Source: an uncultured Clostridia bacterium (GTDB taxonomy: Bacteria; Bacillota; Clostridia; Christensenellales; UBA1242). Taken from it: a DNA stretch of 64,000 bases. Location of the stretch: assembly GCA_944349925.1 (NCBI GenBank), contig CALVNT010000008.1, positions 29,750 through 93,749 of the forward strand, read 5' to 3'. The position numbers were made by a program, and so were the translations under genes. Positions 6,498 to 14,595 of this stretch are shown here, in pieces. Under the pieces are notes generated by a model. The model was given only the letters and a program-made list of their open reading frames with translations, searched no databases and was not told where the DNA came from. Numbering within the stretch: the stretch's first letter is position 1; each line of letters opens with the position of its first letter.

Positions 6498-7304
6498 TTA
6501 ACCTCCAAAAATCATTTGACTATTAAGTAAAACATTTGCTTTAAAACTTTTTTCGAAACCAGAAAATGAAAGTGCAAGTGTTGGATTTTTAAAAGATTGT
6601 GCTCCGTTTATTATCAGCTCATCTGCAACAAAAGCCAAGATATTATTAGCGCCGCCAACAGAATTTATTTTGATATAGTGAGCACAATTTATAGATTCAT
6701 TATATTTTTTGCCTAATATGCTTATTAAAGAAATATTTTGATAAATTTGTTTAAAAACGTCATAATTTATAAGAACAATCGGAGAGTTTGTTATTTTATC
6801 AAGCAGTACATTTCCACTGTCTAAATAACCAATCTCTTCAATTTCTTTACCATTGGCTTTAATCACAACCTTATATGTGAAAGATTTTATTCTTTGCAAT
6901 CGATTATGATAAAAAATAACAAATTTAACAACAAAAAACAAAGATAAACTAACAAGACAAACCACAAAAAGCGGATAATCTCCAATAGCCTGTTCTAATG
7001 CAAAACAGCCACCGCCTAATAATAATGTAAAAATAAAGAAAGTGAAAAAAGAAAATAAAAATTTATTTATAGGTTTTGATGAAAATGAAATACAAATTAA
7101 GATAGTCGCTAAAGGAATTTGTATTAATATTTTGAAAAAACCATTTAAATTGAAAAAAGGTAAAATTAAAGCAACAACAGCGCCTAGCGAAGATGTCAAA
7201 AACCAAAATCTTGCCTTTTCTTTTATAAAAAAAGAAGTCATATGCAATATTAAAGCGTTTTGAAAAAAATTTATCAAAAAGGTCTGCTCTATATAAATTT
7301 CCAC
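6498..7304 (-). CDS. spoIIGA: Sporulation sigma-E factor processing peptidase SpoIIGA
   Basis: 268 residues from a GTG at 7304, preceded by AGGAG with 5-nt spacing; this start gives VEIYIEQTFLINFFQNALIL, which matches the usual SpoIIGA beginning. The frame is open to an ATG at 7379, but that adds an atypical 25-residue hydrophobic extension without SD and overlaps the likely promoter. The N-terminal half has about five membrane helices; the C-terminal half is an aspartic-protease domain with the active-site loop YLDSGN (Asp at residue 162 of this form). The family cleaves pro-SigmaE at the forespore-facing membrane after a signal from SpoIIR, which is encoded at 31660-32184. The stop codon sits 1 nt before sigE. 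Confidence 0.9.
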   Translation of the reverse strand: MEIYIEQTFLINFFQNALILHMTSFFIKEKARFWFLTSSLGAVVALILPFFNLNGFFKILIQIPLATILICISFSSKPINKFLFSFFTFFIFTLLLGGGCFALEQAIGDYPLFVVCLVSLSLFFVVKFVIFYHNRLQRIKSFTYKVVIKANGKEIEEIGYLDSGNVLLDKITNSPIVLINYDVFKQIYQNISLISILGKKYNESINCAHYIKINSVGGANNILAFVADELIINGAQSFKNPTLALSFSGFEKSFKANVLLNSQMIFGG

Positions 7305-7323
7305 TATTTCTCCTGTTATAAAT

Positions 7324-7378
7324 AGAATAACAAAAGCAAAACAAAAAACGCAAACTATAAAAAGTCGAAATTTTGACA
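7324..7378 (-). promoter_or_regulatory. Candidate spoIIGA-sigE promoter with two near Spo0A boxes
   Basis: On the minus strand TTGCGT (7353-7348), an 18-nt spacer and TATTCT (7329-7324) precede the GTG start by a short leader that contains the SD. Upstream are TGTCAAA (7378-7372) and TTCGACT (7369-7363), each one mismatch from the Spo0A box TGTCGAA in opposite orientations. Spo0A activation of spoIIG promoters is known from Bacillus; its use here is inferred and weak. Confidence 0.35.
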
Positions 7379-7496
7379 TTTCTTTTCTTTTTTGTCTGCG
7401 TTTTTGTGATAATATTTATTTATAAAACATTTGATAAAAACTTAAATAGAATATAAAAAGATGTGTTTTGTGATTTAATCTATGCTAATTTAAATA

Positions 7497-8693
7497 TTAT
7501 TTTTTATTTCTTCTAAGTTTTTCAATCCAAGGTGGTACATTTGAAGATATATCCATTCTCGAAGAAGATTTATCTTCACCTGCTCTTTCAAGAGATACAT
7601 TTGGATTTGCCATTTGCTGTTCTTTCTCTTTTTGCATAAAACCAGAGAAAATGCTTCTAGCTGAAGGCATTTCATTTTTTTGTCCCATGTTTCCAATAGA
7701 ACGAGCACTATCCATTACATTTTCTTTCTTTTCTGGTTGCTCAGGATTTTTAAAGCCAGTTGCAATTAAAGTGATTTCAACTTCATCATGCATATTTTCA
7801 TCAATGCTTGTACCAAGAATAATGTTGCACGATGCGTCAACGACTTCTCGGACTAAAGATGCAGCTTCATTTACATCATCTTGAGTAAGGTCATCTCCAC
7901 CTTTGATATTGATTAAAAGACCTGTAGCACCTTCAATAGTTGTTTCAAGCAAAGGTGAAGCAACAGCCTGCTTAACTGCATCGAGGGCTTTGTTGTCCCC
8001 AGAGCCATAACCAATCCCCATATGTGCAAGACCTTTATCTTTCATTATTGTAGTGACATCAGCAAAATCAAGATTAATAAGCCCCGGATAAACGATCAAA
8101 TCACTAATTCCTTGCACACCTTGTCTTAAAACGTCATCTGCAAATCTAAACGATTCAGAAAGTGGAGTTTTCTTAGGAACAATTTGTAAAAGTTTTTCAT
8201 TAGGAATAACAACAAGAGAATCTACATATTTTTTTAAATTTTCGAGACCTTCTTCTGCGTTTTTAGCTCTAATAGGTCCTTCAAAAGAGAAAGGTTTTGT
8301 AATAACTGCGACAGTCAAAATCCCCATTTCTTTGGCAATTTGAGCGATGACAGGAGCCGCTCCTGTTCCAGTTCCGCCACCCATACCAGCAGTGATAAAT
8401 ACCATATTAGTGCCCTTAAGCATATCTGTAATAGATGCTTTGCTTTCTTCAGCAGCCTTTTGACCAATTTCCGGTTTTGCACCAGCGCCAAGACCACCGG
8501 TCAATCTTTCCCCGATTTGCAATCTAGTTTCAGCCTTACTAACAAGCAAAGACTGTTTATCTGTATTAACAGCAACAAATTCAGCAGAAGAGACACCTGC
8601 ATCAATCATTCTGTTGACAGCATTATTACCACCACCGCCAACGCCAACAACTTTAATTTTAGCAACAGCAGTTCTCATCATATCATTATCCAT
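7497..8693 (-). CDS. ftsZ: Cell division protein FtsZ
   Basis: 398 residues. The tubulin-type GTP-binding loop GGGTGTG is at 105-111 and the N-terminal [17 protein letters not shown] segment at 13-29. The T7 loop region [15 protein letters not shown], needed for GTP hydrolysis across the filament interface, is intact. After a variable linker (about 320-385) the protein ends in [13 protein letters not shown], the conserved C-terminal peptide that recruits partners such as FtsA. FtsZ forms the cytokinetic ring at midcell and at the asymmetric septum. SD AAGGAG precedes the ATG. It lies downstream of ftsA, separated by 141 nt that hold a 14-bp hairpin at 8769-8810. Confidence 0.98.
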   Translation of the reverse strand: MDNDMMRTAVAKIKVVGVGGGGNNAVNRMIDAGVSSAEFVAVNTDKQSLLVSKAETRLQIGERLTGGLGAGAKPEIGQKAAEESKASITDMLKGTNMVFITAGMGGGTGTGAAPVIAQIAKEMGILTVAVITKPFSFEGPIRAKNAEEGLENLKKYVDSLVVIPNEKLLQIVPKKTPLSESFRFADDVLRQGVQGISDLIVYPGLINLDFADVTTIMKDKGLAHMGIGYGSGDNKALDAVKQAVASPLLETTIEGATGLLINIKGGDDLTQDDVNEAASLVREVVDASCNIILGTSIDENMHDEVEITLIATGFKNPEQPEKKENVMDSARSIGNMGQKNEMPSARSIFSGFMQKEKEQQMANPNVSLERAGEDKSSSRMDISSNVPPWIEKLRRNKK

Positions 8694-8768
8694 AGTTTAC
8701 TCCTTTGTCCTTTATATTGTAACTCTTTTTTTATTAAATTGCAACCTTTTAAGATAAGATTTTTTGAT

Positions 8769-8810
8769 AAAATGCATAAATTTTCATTTTTTTTGTAATT
8801 TATGCATTTT
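8769..8810. other. Perfect 14-bp hairpin between ftsA and ftsZ
   Basis: AAAATGCATAAATT (8769-8782) pairs with AATTTATGCATTTT (8797-8810) around a 14-nt loop. On the transcribed minus strand only four Ts end the stem, so it is a poor terminator; it could be a partial attenuator, an RNA processing site or a stabiliser that separates ftsZ from ftsA levels. It reads as a better terminator on the plus strand, where no gene needs one. Confidence 0.6.
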
Positions 8811-8834
8811 TTAACAATAAACAAATTGGAAGAA

Positions 8835-9947
8835 TTATTTTAAAGCCTCATTTACTAGAGAATAAATTGAAGCAAGTTCAGGTTTATCTTTTGCAGGAAG
8901 TGGAGCAACTCCATACTTGATATTTCGTCCAAGGCATTTAGCAAGAAAATCTCTTCCGCCTTTAATTTTACTAACTCCCGCGCCCGTAAGATATACCGGC
9001 AAATAATTTATATAAGCGTTTGAGAATAGTTGCATACATTTTGAAATTGCTTGAGCTATCTCTTCAATTCTATACGAAACTATTTCGTTTGCGCTACTAA
9101 GAGGAATTTTGACAACTTTGCCTAGATCTGTAGTAAGCTCATAAAAATCGCTATTTTTTCCTTTTAAGGACAACACAATAATACTTTTAAGTCTTTCTGC
9201 TTCACTCATTGAAAGGTCGAAAGCCTCAGCCAAATCGTTTGTAATAAACCCGCCTCCCCTAGAAAAACTTGCCATATTGCTTAGGCCATCGCCTTTAACA
9301 AAACATACACTTGTTGTAAGGTCTCCAACATCAATAAGAAGAGCCAAATCTTCTCTTTCAGCTTTGCTAATCACAAACAAAGCTTGAGCAAGAGATTCAG
9401 AAATATATTCAACGCTTTCAAACTCATTTGCTGAGACAATTTTATTAAAAGTTTCAATAAAACTGCGATTTGCATAGATTATAGACAAATTTGCAGAAAT
9501 AGAGGTGGCATTTTCTCCAACAGGAGAAAAAGAAGATCTTCCTTCATCTAACATATATGACAAAGCATTTACAGATAAAATTTCTACATTTTTATCTTTA
9601 GCCCTTTCACTAGCGATATAAAAAAGTTGATCTAAATCTTGTTGTCTTATCTTGCGCCTAGAGCCAAGATTAAGCGAAACGGTAGTTGTGCTTACAGAAG
9701 AAAATTCACTAGGCACGCCAATATAAACCTTATTTATGTTTTCTTTTTGGCAATCAAATTCATTTACAATTTGAGAAAACAAGGTTGAAAGTTTATCAGG
9801 TGCTAAAAATTTCCCTTCGTAAAAGCCGTCATAAGCAACTTCTTTAAATGATTTTACAACGAAGGTATTGTTCAGCCCCTTGCCCGCAATAATTGCTCTT
9901 AAAAAGGAAGATCCAAACTCAAAAACCAAAACTTTATCTTTTTTCAT
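8835..9947 (-). CDS. ftsA: Cell division protein FtsA (divergent, short C-terminus)
   Basis: 370 residues of the actin/Hsp70-like ATPase fold: phosphate-1 motif VLVFEFGSSFLRAII at 7-21, an SHS2-type 1C insertion in the region YIGVPSEFSSVSTTTVSLNLG onward, phosphate-2 motif ALLIDVGDLTTSVCFVKG around 210, and the adenosine motif VYLTGAGVSKIKGG around 330. FtsA tethers FtsZ to the membrane and recruits division proteins. The protein ends at ASIYSLVNEALK, immediately after the nucleotide-binding core, without the usual linker and amphipathic membrane-targeting helix, so membrane contact may be provided otherwise. Sequence is divergent but position between ftsQ and ftsZ supports the call. Confidence 0.85.
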   Translation of the reverse strand: MKKDKVLVFEFGSSFLRAIIAGKGLNNTFVVKSFKEVAYDGFYEGKFLAPDKLSTLFSQIVNEFDCQKENINKVYIGVPSEFSSVSTTTVSLNLGSRRKIRQQDLDQLFYIASERAKDKNVEILSVNALSYMLDEGRSSFSPVGENATSISANLSIIYANRSFIETFNKIVSANEFESVEYISESLAQALFVISKAEREDLALLIDVGDLTTSVCFVKGDGLSNMASFSRGGGFITNDLAEAFDLSMSEAERLKSIIVLSLKGKNSDFYELTTDLGKVVKIPLSSANEIVSYRIEEIAQAISKCMQLFSNAYINYLPVYLTGAGVSKIKGGRDFLAKCLGRNIKYGVAPLPAKDKPELASIYSLVNEALK

Positions 9948-10055
9948 AAACCCACCAAATTAACAAATGCACAAATGTGCAACTTTAGTAATATTTTAAT
10001 ACATAAAAATAACAATGTCAATCTAAAAAGAGAATAGTGCTACAAAAATTGTTTA

Positions 10056-10916
10056 TTAAGAGGCAGGGAAAATATTATAATAACATTCAGTTTCATCGTG
10101 CTGTGTGTAGTTGTAATAATTGTTTATTAAAATTGTACAAGAGTCTAATAAATTTTCAGACCAAACTTGACCGGTTTGCGCAATTTCTTTGCCTATCAAA
10201 GAATATAAATTAGAATACACATAAAGAAAAGTATTTAATTTATACTTTAACCCGTAACTTGCATTTTTGATTAAAACCGTTTGACCGCTAAAAAGATTTA
10301 ACTGAGCTGTCAGTTGATTTTGTTTAATTTCTTCATCATATTCTATTTTGAAGAAAATTTCTTTTATTAACGCCTGTTGCTCGTTAAGCGAGCGATTGCA
10401 TTCAAAAAGGGAAGAATATATATCGATAAAATTTTCAAACTGTAAGTAATCTCCTTCCTTTACGCTAAACTCTTCACTACCAGAAATAGAAACAGATATA
10501 GCATTATTTTGTTCAGAAAGAAAGTTTTCGTCTATTTTTAACACTCTAAGATTTTCATCGGTAATATAGGTCTTGCCCTCGCTTGAAAAAGCATAAACTT
10601 CACATCGCTGAGCAATGTGCACAACAAAAATTGACGGGAAAACAGTTTCAATGTTTACAACATTGATATAAGGTGAGAGATTTTCTATTCGAGATATATA
10701 GTCTTTTTTGCTATGAAAAAAAACACTTTGCCCAAAACCAAATTGTCCGCCGTCAATAATTTCTTGATCAGATAAAGAAATTTGAGAGTGAGAAGTTTTA
10801 AAATTTATTTCAACTTTTTTAAGAGAAAACACCGTAAAAGAAAGCGCAACCAAAACAATAATGATAGCGAAAATAAAACTCAGTGGAATAACGATTTTTT
10901 TTGTTTTTTTATTCAT
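10056..10916 (-). CDS. ftsQ: Cell division protein FtsQ/DivIB
   Basis: 286 residues from the ATG at 10916 (a TTG one codon earlier is in frame but less likely). A single membrane helix at about residues 8-30 (IVIPLSFIFAIIIVLVALSF) is followed by a POTRA-like domain: QSVFFHSKKDYISRIENLSPYINVVNIETVFPSIFVVHIAQR, the typical pattern in FtsQ/DivIB in which strand-turn elements follow the signal anchor. The remaining extracytoplasmic part is divergent. The protein is an essential bitopic scaffold that binds FtsL and FtsB/DivIC. Position between murA and ftsA is the standard one. No clear SD is visible before the start. Confidence 0.85.
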   Translation of the reverse strand: MNKKTKKIVIPLSFIFAIIIVLVALSFTVFSLKKVEINFKTSHSQISLSDQEIIDGGQFGFGQSVFFHSKKDYISRIENLSPYINVVNIETVFPSIFVVHIAQRCEVYAFSSEGKTYITDENLRVLKIDENFLSEQNNAISVSISGSEEFSVKEGDYLQFENFIDIYSSLFECNRSLNEQQALIKEIFFKIEYDEEIKQNQLTAQLNLFSGQTVLIKNASYGLKYKLNTFLYVYSNLYSLIGKEIAQTGQVWSENLLDSCTILINNYYNYTQHDETECYYNIFPAS

Positions 10917-10953
10917 CAATAGATATTTTAAAGTAAAAGAGTAAAAAAATCAA

Positions 10954-12204
10954 CTAAATTCTTTTTATATCCCCGCCAAGTGCAACCAATTTTTCTTCCA
11001 ATTTGAAATACCCCCTATCAATCAAGCCAATATTGTCAACAGTCGTATAGCCTTCGCTAAAAAGCCCAGCGAGTACAAGCGCTGCCCCTCCGCGCAAATC
11101 GGTTGCCCATACATCTGCCCCATACAATTTGCGTTTGCCTCTAATTATGCAAATAGATGACTTGAATTTTATGTCTGCCCCCATTTTTAACAGTTGACCA
11201 ACATAATTAAACCGAGATTCAAAAACATTTTCAAAAATCAAACTACACCCATTACAAACACAGCCAAGCGTAGCCATTTGCGGTTGCAAATCAGTTGGAA
11301 AACCGGGATAAACCGCAGTTTCAATATCCCCAAAACTTTCTAAAACTGAAGGCGCAATTATTCTTATGCCTTTTTTTTCTTTTAAAACTTTACAACCACA
11401 GACCTCTAATTTGTCAATTAACGCACTATTATGCTCATAAATTGCGTTTTTGAGATAAATATCACCATTACATACAGCACCCGCGATTAAAAATGTACCG
11501 GCTTCAATTCTGTCGGGAATAGCTTGATGCTCACAACCATGCAAATTTTTAACACCTTCAACTAAGATAATATCGCTACCTGCACCATCAATTTTTGCTC
11601 CACATTTATTTAAGAAGCAAGCAAGGTCAACAATTTCAGGTTCTTTTGCGGCATTATAAATAACAGTTCTGCCTTCAAAAAGCGACGCAAACATCAAAAG
11701 ATTTTCTGTCGCTCCAACACTAGGAAATTTGAGCATAATTTCGCTTTTGTTTCTTTTTAGCTTTTGACCATAAATATAACCATTTTTTTCAACAATCTTG
11801 CACCCAAGTTCTTTTAACCCGTTTAAATGTATGTCTATAGGTCTTAACCCTATATCGCACCCACCGGGATAAGCAACTTTTGCACAACCCAACCTAGAGA
11901 GAATTGGCCCTAAGGTAAAAATTGAAGAGCGCACAACACTTGCAAGCTCGTTTGAAATTTCGCTTTTATCAATTTGCGAGCAGTCCACCAAAAGGTCGTC
12001 GCCCTGCCATTTAACAAAACCACCTAAGTTTAGCAAAATGTCGCACATGGCACAAACATCTTTATATTTTGGCACATTTTTTAAAAGCACCTGCCCATTT
12101 ACCAAAATACAACCTGCTAATATTGGCAAAAGCGAATTTTTTGCACAGTCAATTTTTATTTCGCCTTTGAGGCAGTTACCACCATTTATAAAAAACTTAT
12201 CCAT
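10954..12204 (-). CDS. murA: UDP-N-acetylglucosamine 1-carboxyvinyltransferase MurA
   Basis: 416 residues, normal family length. The N-terminal substrate motif AKNSLLPILAG (K22, N23 equivalents) and the active-site loop YPGGCDIGLRPIDIHL with catalytic Cys116 are intact; the cysteine is the residue attacked by fosfomycin. Later motifs include PDRIEAGTFLIAGA and TDLRGGAALVLAGL. MurA commits UDP-GlcNAc to peptidoglycan synthesis using phosphoenolpyruvate. It is the first gene of the murA-ftsQ-ftsA-ftsZ-spoIIGA-sigE-sigG run, 35 nt before ftsQ. No strong SD is visible. Upstream lies the accessory block that separates it from ftsW. Confidence 0.97.
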   Translation of the reverse strand: MDKFFINGGNCLKGEIKIDCAKNSLLPILAGCILVNGQVLLKNVPKYKDVCAMCDILLNLGGFVKWQGDDLLVDCSQIDKSEISNELASVVRSSIFTLGPILSRLGCAKVAYPGGCDIGLRPIDIHLNGLKELGCKIVEKNGYIYGQKLKRNKSEIMLKFPSVGATENLLMFASLFEGRTVIYNAAKEPEIVDLACFLNKCGAKIDGAGSDIILVEGVKNLHGCEHQAIPDRIEAGTFLIAGAVCNGDIYLKNAIYEHNSALIDKLEVCGCKVLKEKKGIRIIAPSVLESFGDIETAVYPGFPTDLQPQMATLGCVCNGCSLIFENVFESRFNYVGQLLKMGADIKFKSSICIIRGKRKLYGADVWATDLRGGAALVLAGLFSEGYTTVDNIGLIDRGYFKLEEKLVALGGDIKRI

Positions 12205-12300
12205 ATATGTTTATATGATAAATTGAATAAAATTGATAAATTAAATAAAATAAAAATCATAAAAATAACTAGCCATATTAAACGATAAAAAAATAAACAA

Positions 12301-12338
12301 AATAAAAAAGGAAGATTTTCCTTTTTCTTCCTTTTTTT
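12301..12338 (-). terminator. Intrinsic terminator after the 713-residue lipoprotein gene
   Basis: AAAAAAGGAAG (12304-12314) pairs with CTTCCTTTTTT (12327-12337) around a 12-nt loop; on the minus strand TTTTTTATT follows. It isolates the accessory lipoprotein from murA. Confidence 0.75.
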
Positions 12339-12381
12339 ATTTATATTTTAAAACAGCATTAATCAAAAACAATTTTTCTTA

Positions 12382-14523
12382 TTATGAATTTATAATGCTC
12401 AAACCAGTGTAGAATTTATAGTTTGTAGATGTGTCTCCAACCTTTTTGATAACCCTATAAGTTATCTCTAGATAGTCACAGCCATCACTTCCCATAAATT
12501 TGTTTGCATCAAGTTGACCTGAAAGATAAGTGTTGCCACTTGCAATTTGTTCTTCTGTTGGCTCTAAAATCTCATAATAATCTTTAACTGCTGTATTACC
12601 TTGAAATGTTATTGGTCTTTTGGAAACAAAAGGGTTTCCTCTATAGTTGTTCTCTCCTACATCAGTTTTCAATATTCCATTACCTATATCTACATTAAAA
12701 GGTCCAACAATCAAATCTTTTTTGCTATCTCCTAAAATTGGTTCGTCAAACCCAAACATCGCACTTTGGCTAAATGAAATACCTGTATCTCTTGATAATT
12801 TATCTAAATCACTATCACCAAATGGATCAGTAAGTTTTCCGTCAGGCAAAATAACCTTTTTTGTATCTACAACAGTTTTTTCTCCTGTTTCATGGTCAAA
12901 GAAATTTAACCCAACTTCAATTTCAAGATAACGACTTGCGTCAAAAGTATTACCCGTCGCGGTTTGATAACCGTCTAAATCAGCATCATATTGAAAAGCA
13001 ATGACAAGCGCATCAATAGAAACTTCTTCTTTAAACATAAGCACTGCACTTTGATACTCAAGCGGTCTAATTGCTCTTGCACCAGCACCTGTAGTAAAGT
13101 CTTCGTAATAAGGAAAAGGTTCGTCGTCTAAGTTAAAACTGAAAGACTCACCATAATATTCCATGATTTCTGATGCAAGATATCGTTCATCAACTTCAAC
13201 ACTTCCACCTTCGCCACTACCAATAGAAACCTGACTGCACACCTTGTCGACAATAACTTTAACTGTACTTGCATATGCTCTGCCAACATCTTTCTTAGTT
13301 TGACTTGCAGTTTTAATGTTGGTATTTAAAAACTGTTTATCATTGTCAGAAAGATTTACACCTGCTTTTGTTAATTGATTTATTGCATCGTCTGCACTTA
13401 CAACTACATAAGTCTTGCCATTGTAAACAATTTCAGTTGCCCCGCTATATTCTACAACCTCGTCATTTGACATCGCTTTTTGCCCAATAACATTGTCTAG
13501 TATCCATTGTGTAATTTTGTCCTTGTTTCTCTCTGCAATACCAACATAAGAGCCAATTTTATTAAAAACTTCTTTAATATCATCTAGTGCATCAGTTGGA
13601 GTTTTTGCAATTTGTTGACCATTGCTTGTTTCATATATCACAACTTGATAATATTTCCCGTCCGAATAATTTGGAGTTACAACCACCTGCCCCGGTGTCA
13701 AATCAAGACTGTAGCAATAAATAATATATTCAAGAGTTTTTACAAAATCAGAGTAAAAATCAGTTTGAGTCTCAAAAACATTATTAGTCCCTAAATAAAC
13801 ATCAAGATAATTGCTAGAAAGTCCTGAATAATACCTTTCAAAATCTGCAACTACATTATTATAACTCCTTTTAAAAATAGCTTTAACATAATTATTTAAA
13901 TTATTTTCGACAGATAGTCCATCTTCTGAATAGTACAAATATGCCAATAAATTGCTTTCATCTCTATCAAAACTCCAATTCCAAGCATTATCAAGATTTG
14001 CTGAAAGCATAGTATATTCGCTATTTATATCATTCGAGTTGTTTGTCCAAACGCCATCGTAAGAAAGAGAATTTGTAACTTGTGCGTACTCTTCAACTTG
14101 ATATCTTATAGAATCATATAAATATGGCAAGGTAACATTGTTTAAATCGAAATATTTGTATATAACATCGTTTTCTTGATACTCTAATTCTTTATTTGCG
14201 TCATTAGAAATTCCATATATTAAATTAAGTTTTCTTAATATATACCAGGCATATTGACCATAATAATCGTTTTGTTGACTTTCTGTGCCACCAGAATTTC
14301 CACTAAAGTCGTAGTTGTCTGGTCTATAAAGCACTTTTGTTCCATAAAGTGGCACAACTTGCCCTTTGTCTAATTCTTCATAATATTCATCTTCTGAAAT
14401 TTCGCCATTTTCAAACTTTTCCCATAAGTCATCAAAAAAGTTGAACTCAGTGCAACCAGTCCCTAAAAAACAAAAAGAAATCACCAGCAAAACACTAAAA
14501 ATTTTTGCAAACAACTTTTTCAT
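12382..14523 (-). CDS. Large lipoprotein of unknown function
   Basis: 713 residues. The signal peptide MKKLFAKIFSVLLVISFCFLGTGC ends in the lipobox LGTGC, with the lipidated cysteine at residue 24, so it is anchored on the outside of the cytoplasmic membrane. The mature part is acidic and rich in Asn, Asp, Tyr and Ser, with alternating helical (about 90-330) and beta-rich (about 450-710) stretches; I recognise no domain. Repeats are not obvious. It lies in the accessory block between murA and ftsW, behind the 628-residue protein gene, each with its own terminator. A role in envelope assembly is possible from context but not shown. Confidence 0.8.
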   Translation of the reverse strand: MKKLFAKIFSVLLVISFCFLGTGCTEFNFFDDLWEKFENGEISEDEYYEELDKGQVVPLYGTKVLYRPDNYDFSGNSGGTESQQNDYYGQYAWYILRKLNLIYGISNDANKELEYQENDVIYKYFDLNNVTLPYLYDSIRYQVEEYAQVTNSLSYDGVWTNNSNDINSEYTMLSANLDNAWNWSFDRDESNLLAYLYYSEDGLSVENNLNNYVKAIFKRSYNNVVADFERYYSGLSSNYLDVYLGTNNVFETQTDFYSDFVKTLEYIIYCYSLDLTPGQVVVTPNYSDGKYYQVVIYETSNGQQIAKTPTDALDDIKEVFNKIGSYVGIAERNKDKITQWILDNVIGQKAMSNDEVVEYSGATEIVYNGKTYVVVSADDAINQLTKAGVNLSDNDKQFLNTNIKTASQTKKDVGRAYASTVKVIVDKVCSQVSIGSGEGGSVEVDERYLASEIMEYYGESFSFNLDDEPFPYYEDFTTGAGARAIRPLEYQSAVLMFKEEVSIDALVIAFQYDADLDGYQTATGNTFDASRYLEIEVGLNFFDHETGEKTVVDTKKVILPDGKLTDPFGDSDLDKLSRDTGISFSQSAMFGFDEPILGDSKKDLIVGPFNVDIGNGILKTDVGENNYRGNPFVSKRPITFQGNTAVKDYYEILEPTEEQIASGNTYLSGQLDANKFMGSDGCDYLEITYRVIKKVGDTSTNYKFYTGLSIINS

Positions 14524-14565
14524 ACTTTTATTTTACCCTTTTTTTCAACAAAAATCAAGTTTATA

Positions 14566-14593
14566 TAACAAAAAATTGGCTTGCGCCAATTTT
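14566..14593 (-). terminator. Intrinsic terminator after the 628-residue membrane-protein gene
   Basis: AAAATTGGC/GCCAATTTT 9-bp perfect stem; on the minus strand the loop is GCAA, a stable GNRA tetraloop, followed by TTTTTTG. It lies 2 nt after the stop codon. Confidence 0.85.
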
Positions 14594-14595
14594 AT

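Noticed and set aside
7042-7353. Lysine- or phenylalanine-rich frames opposite or beside spoIIGA
   Set aside because: They are antisense or out-of-frame shadows of the membrane domain with no SD or family likeness; many similar frames inside the giant gene were left out for the same reason.
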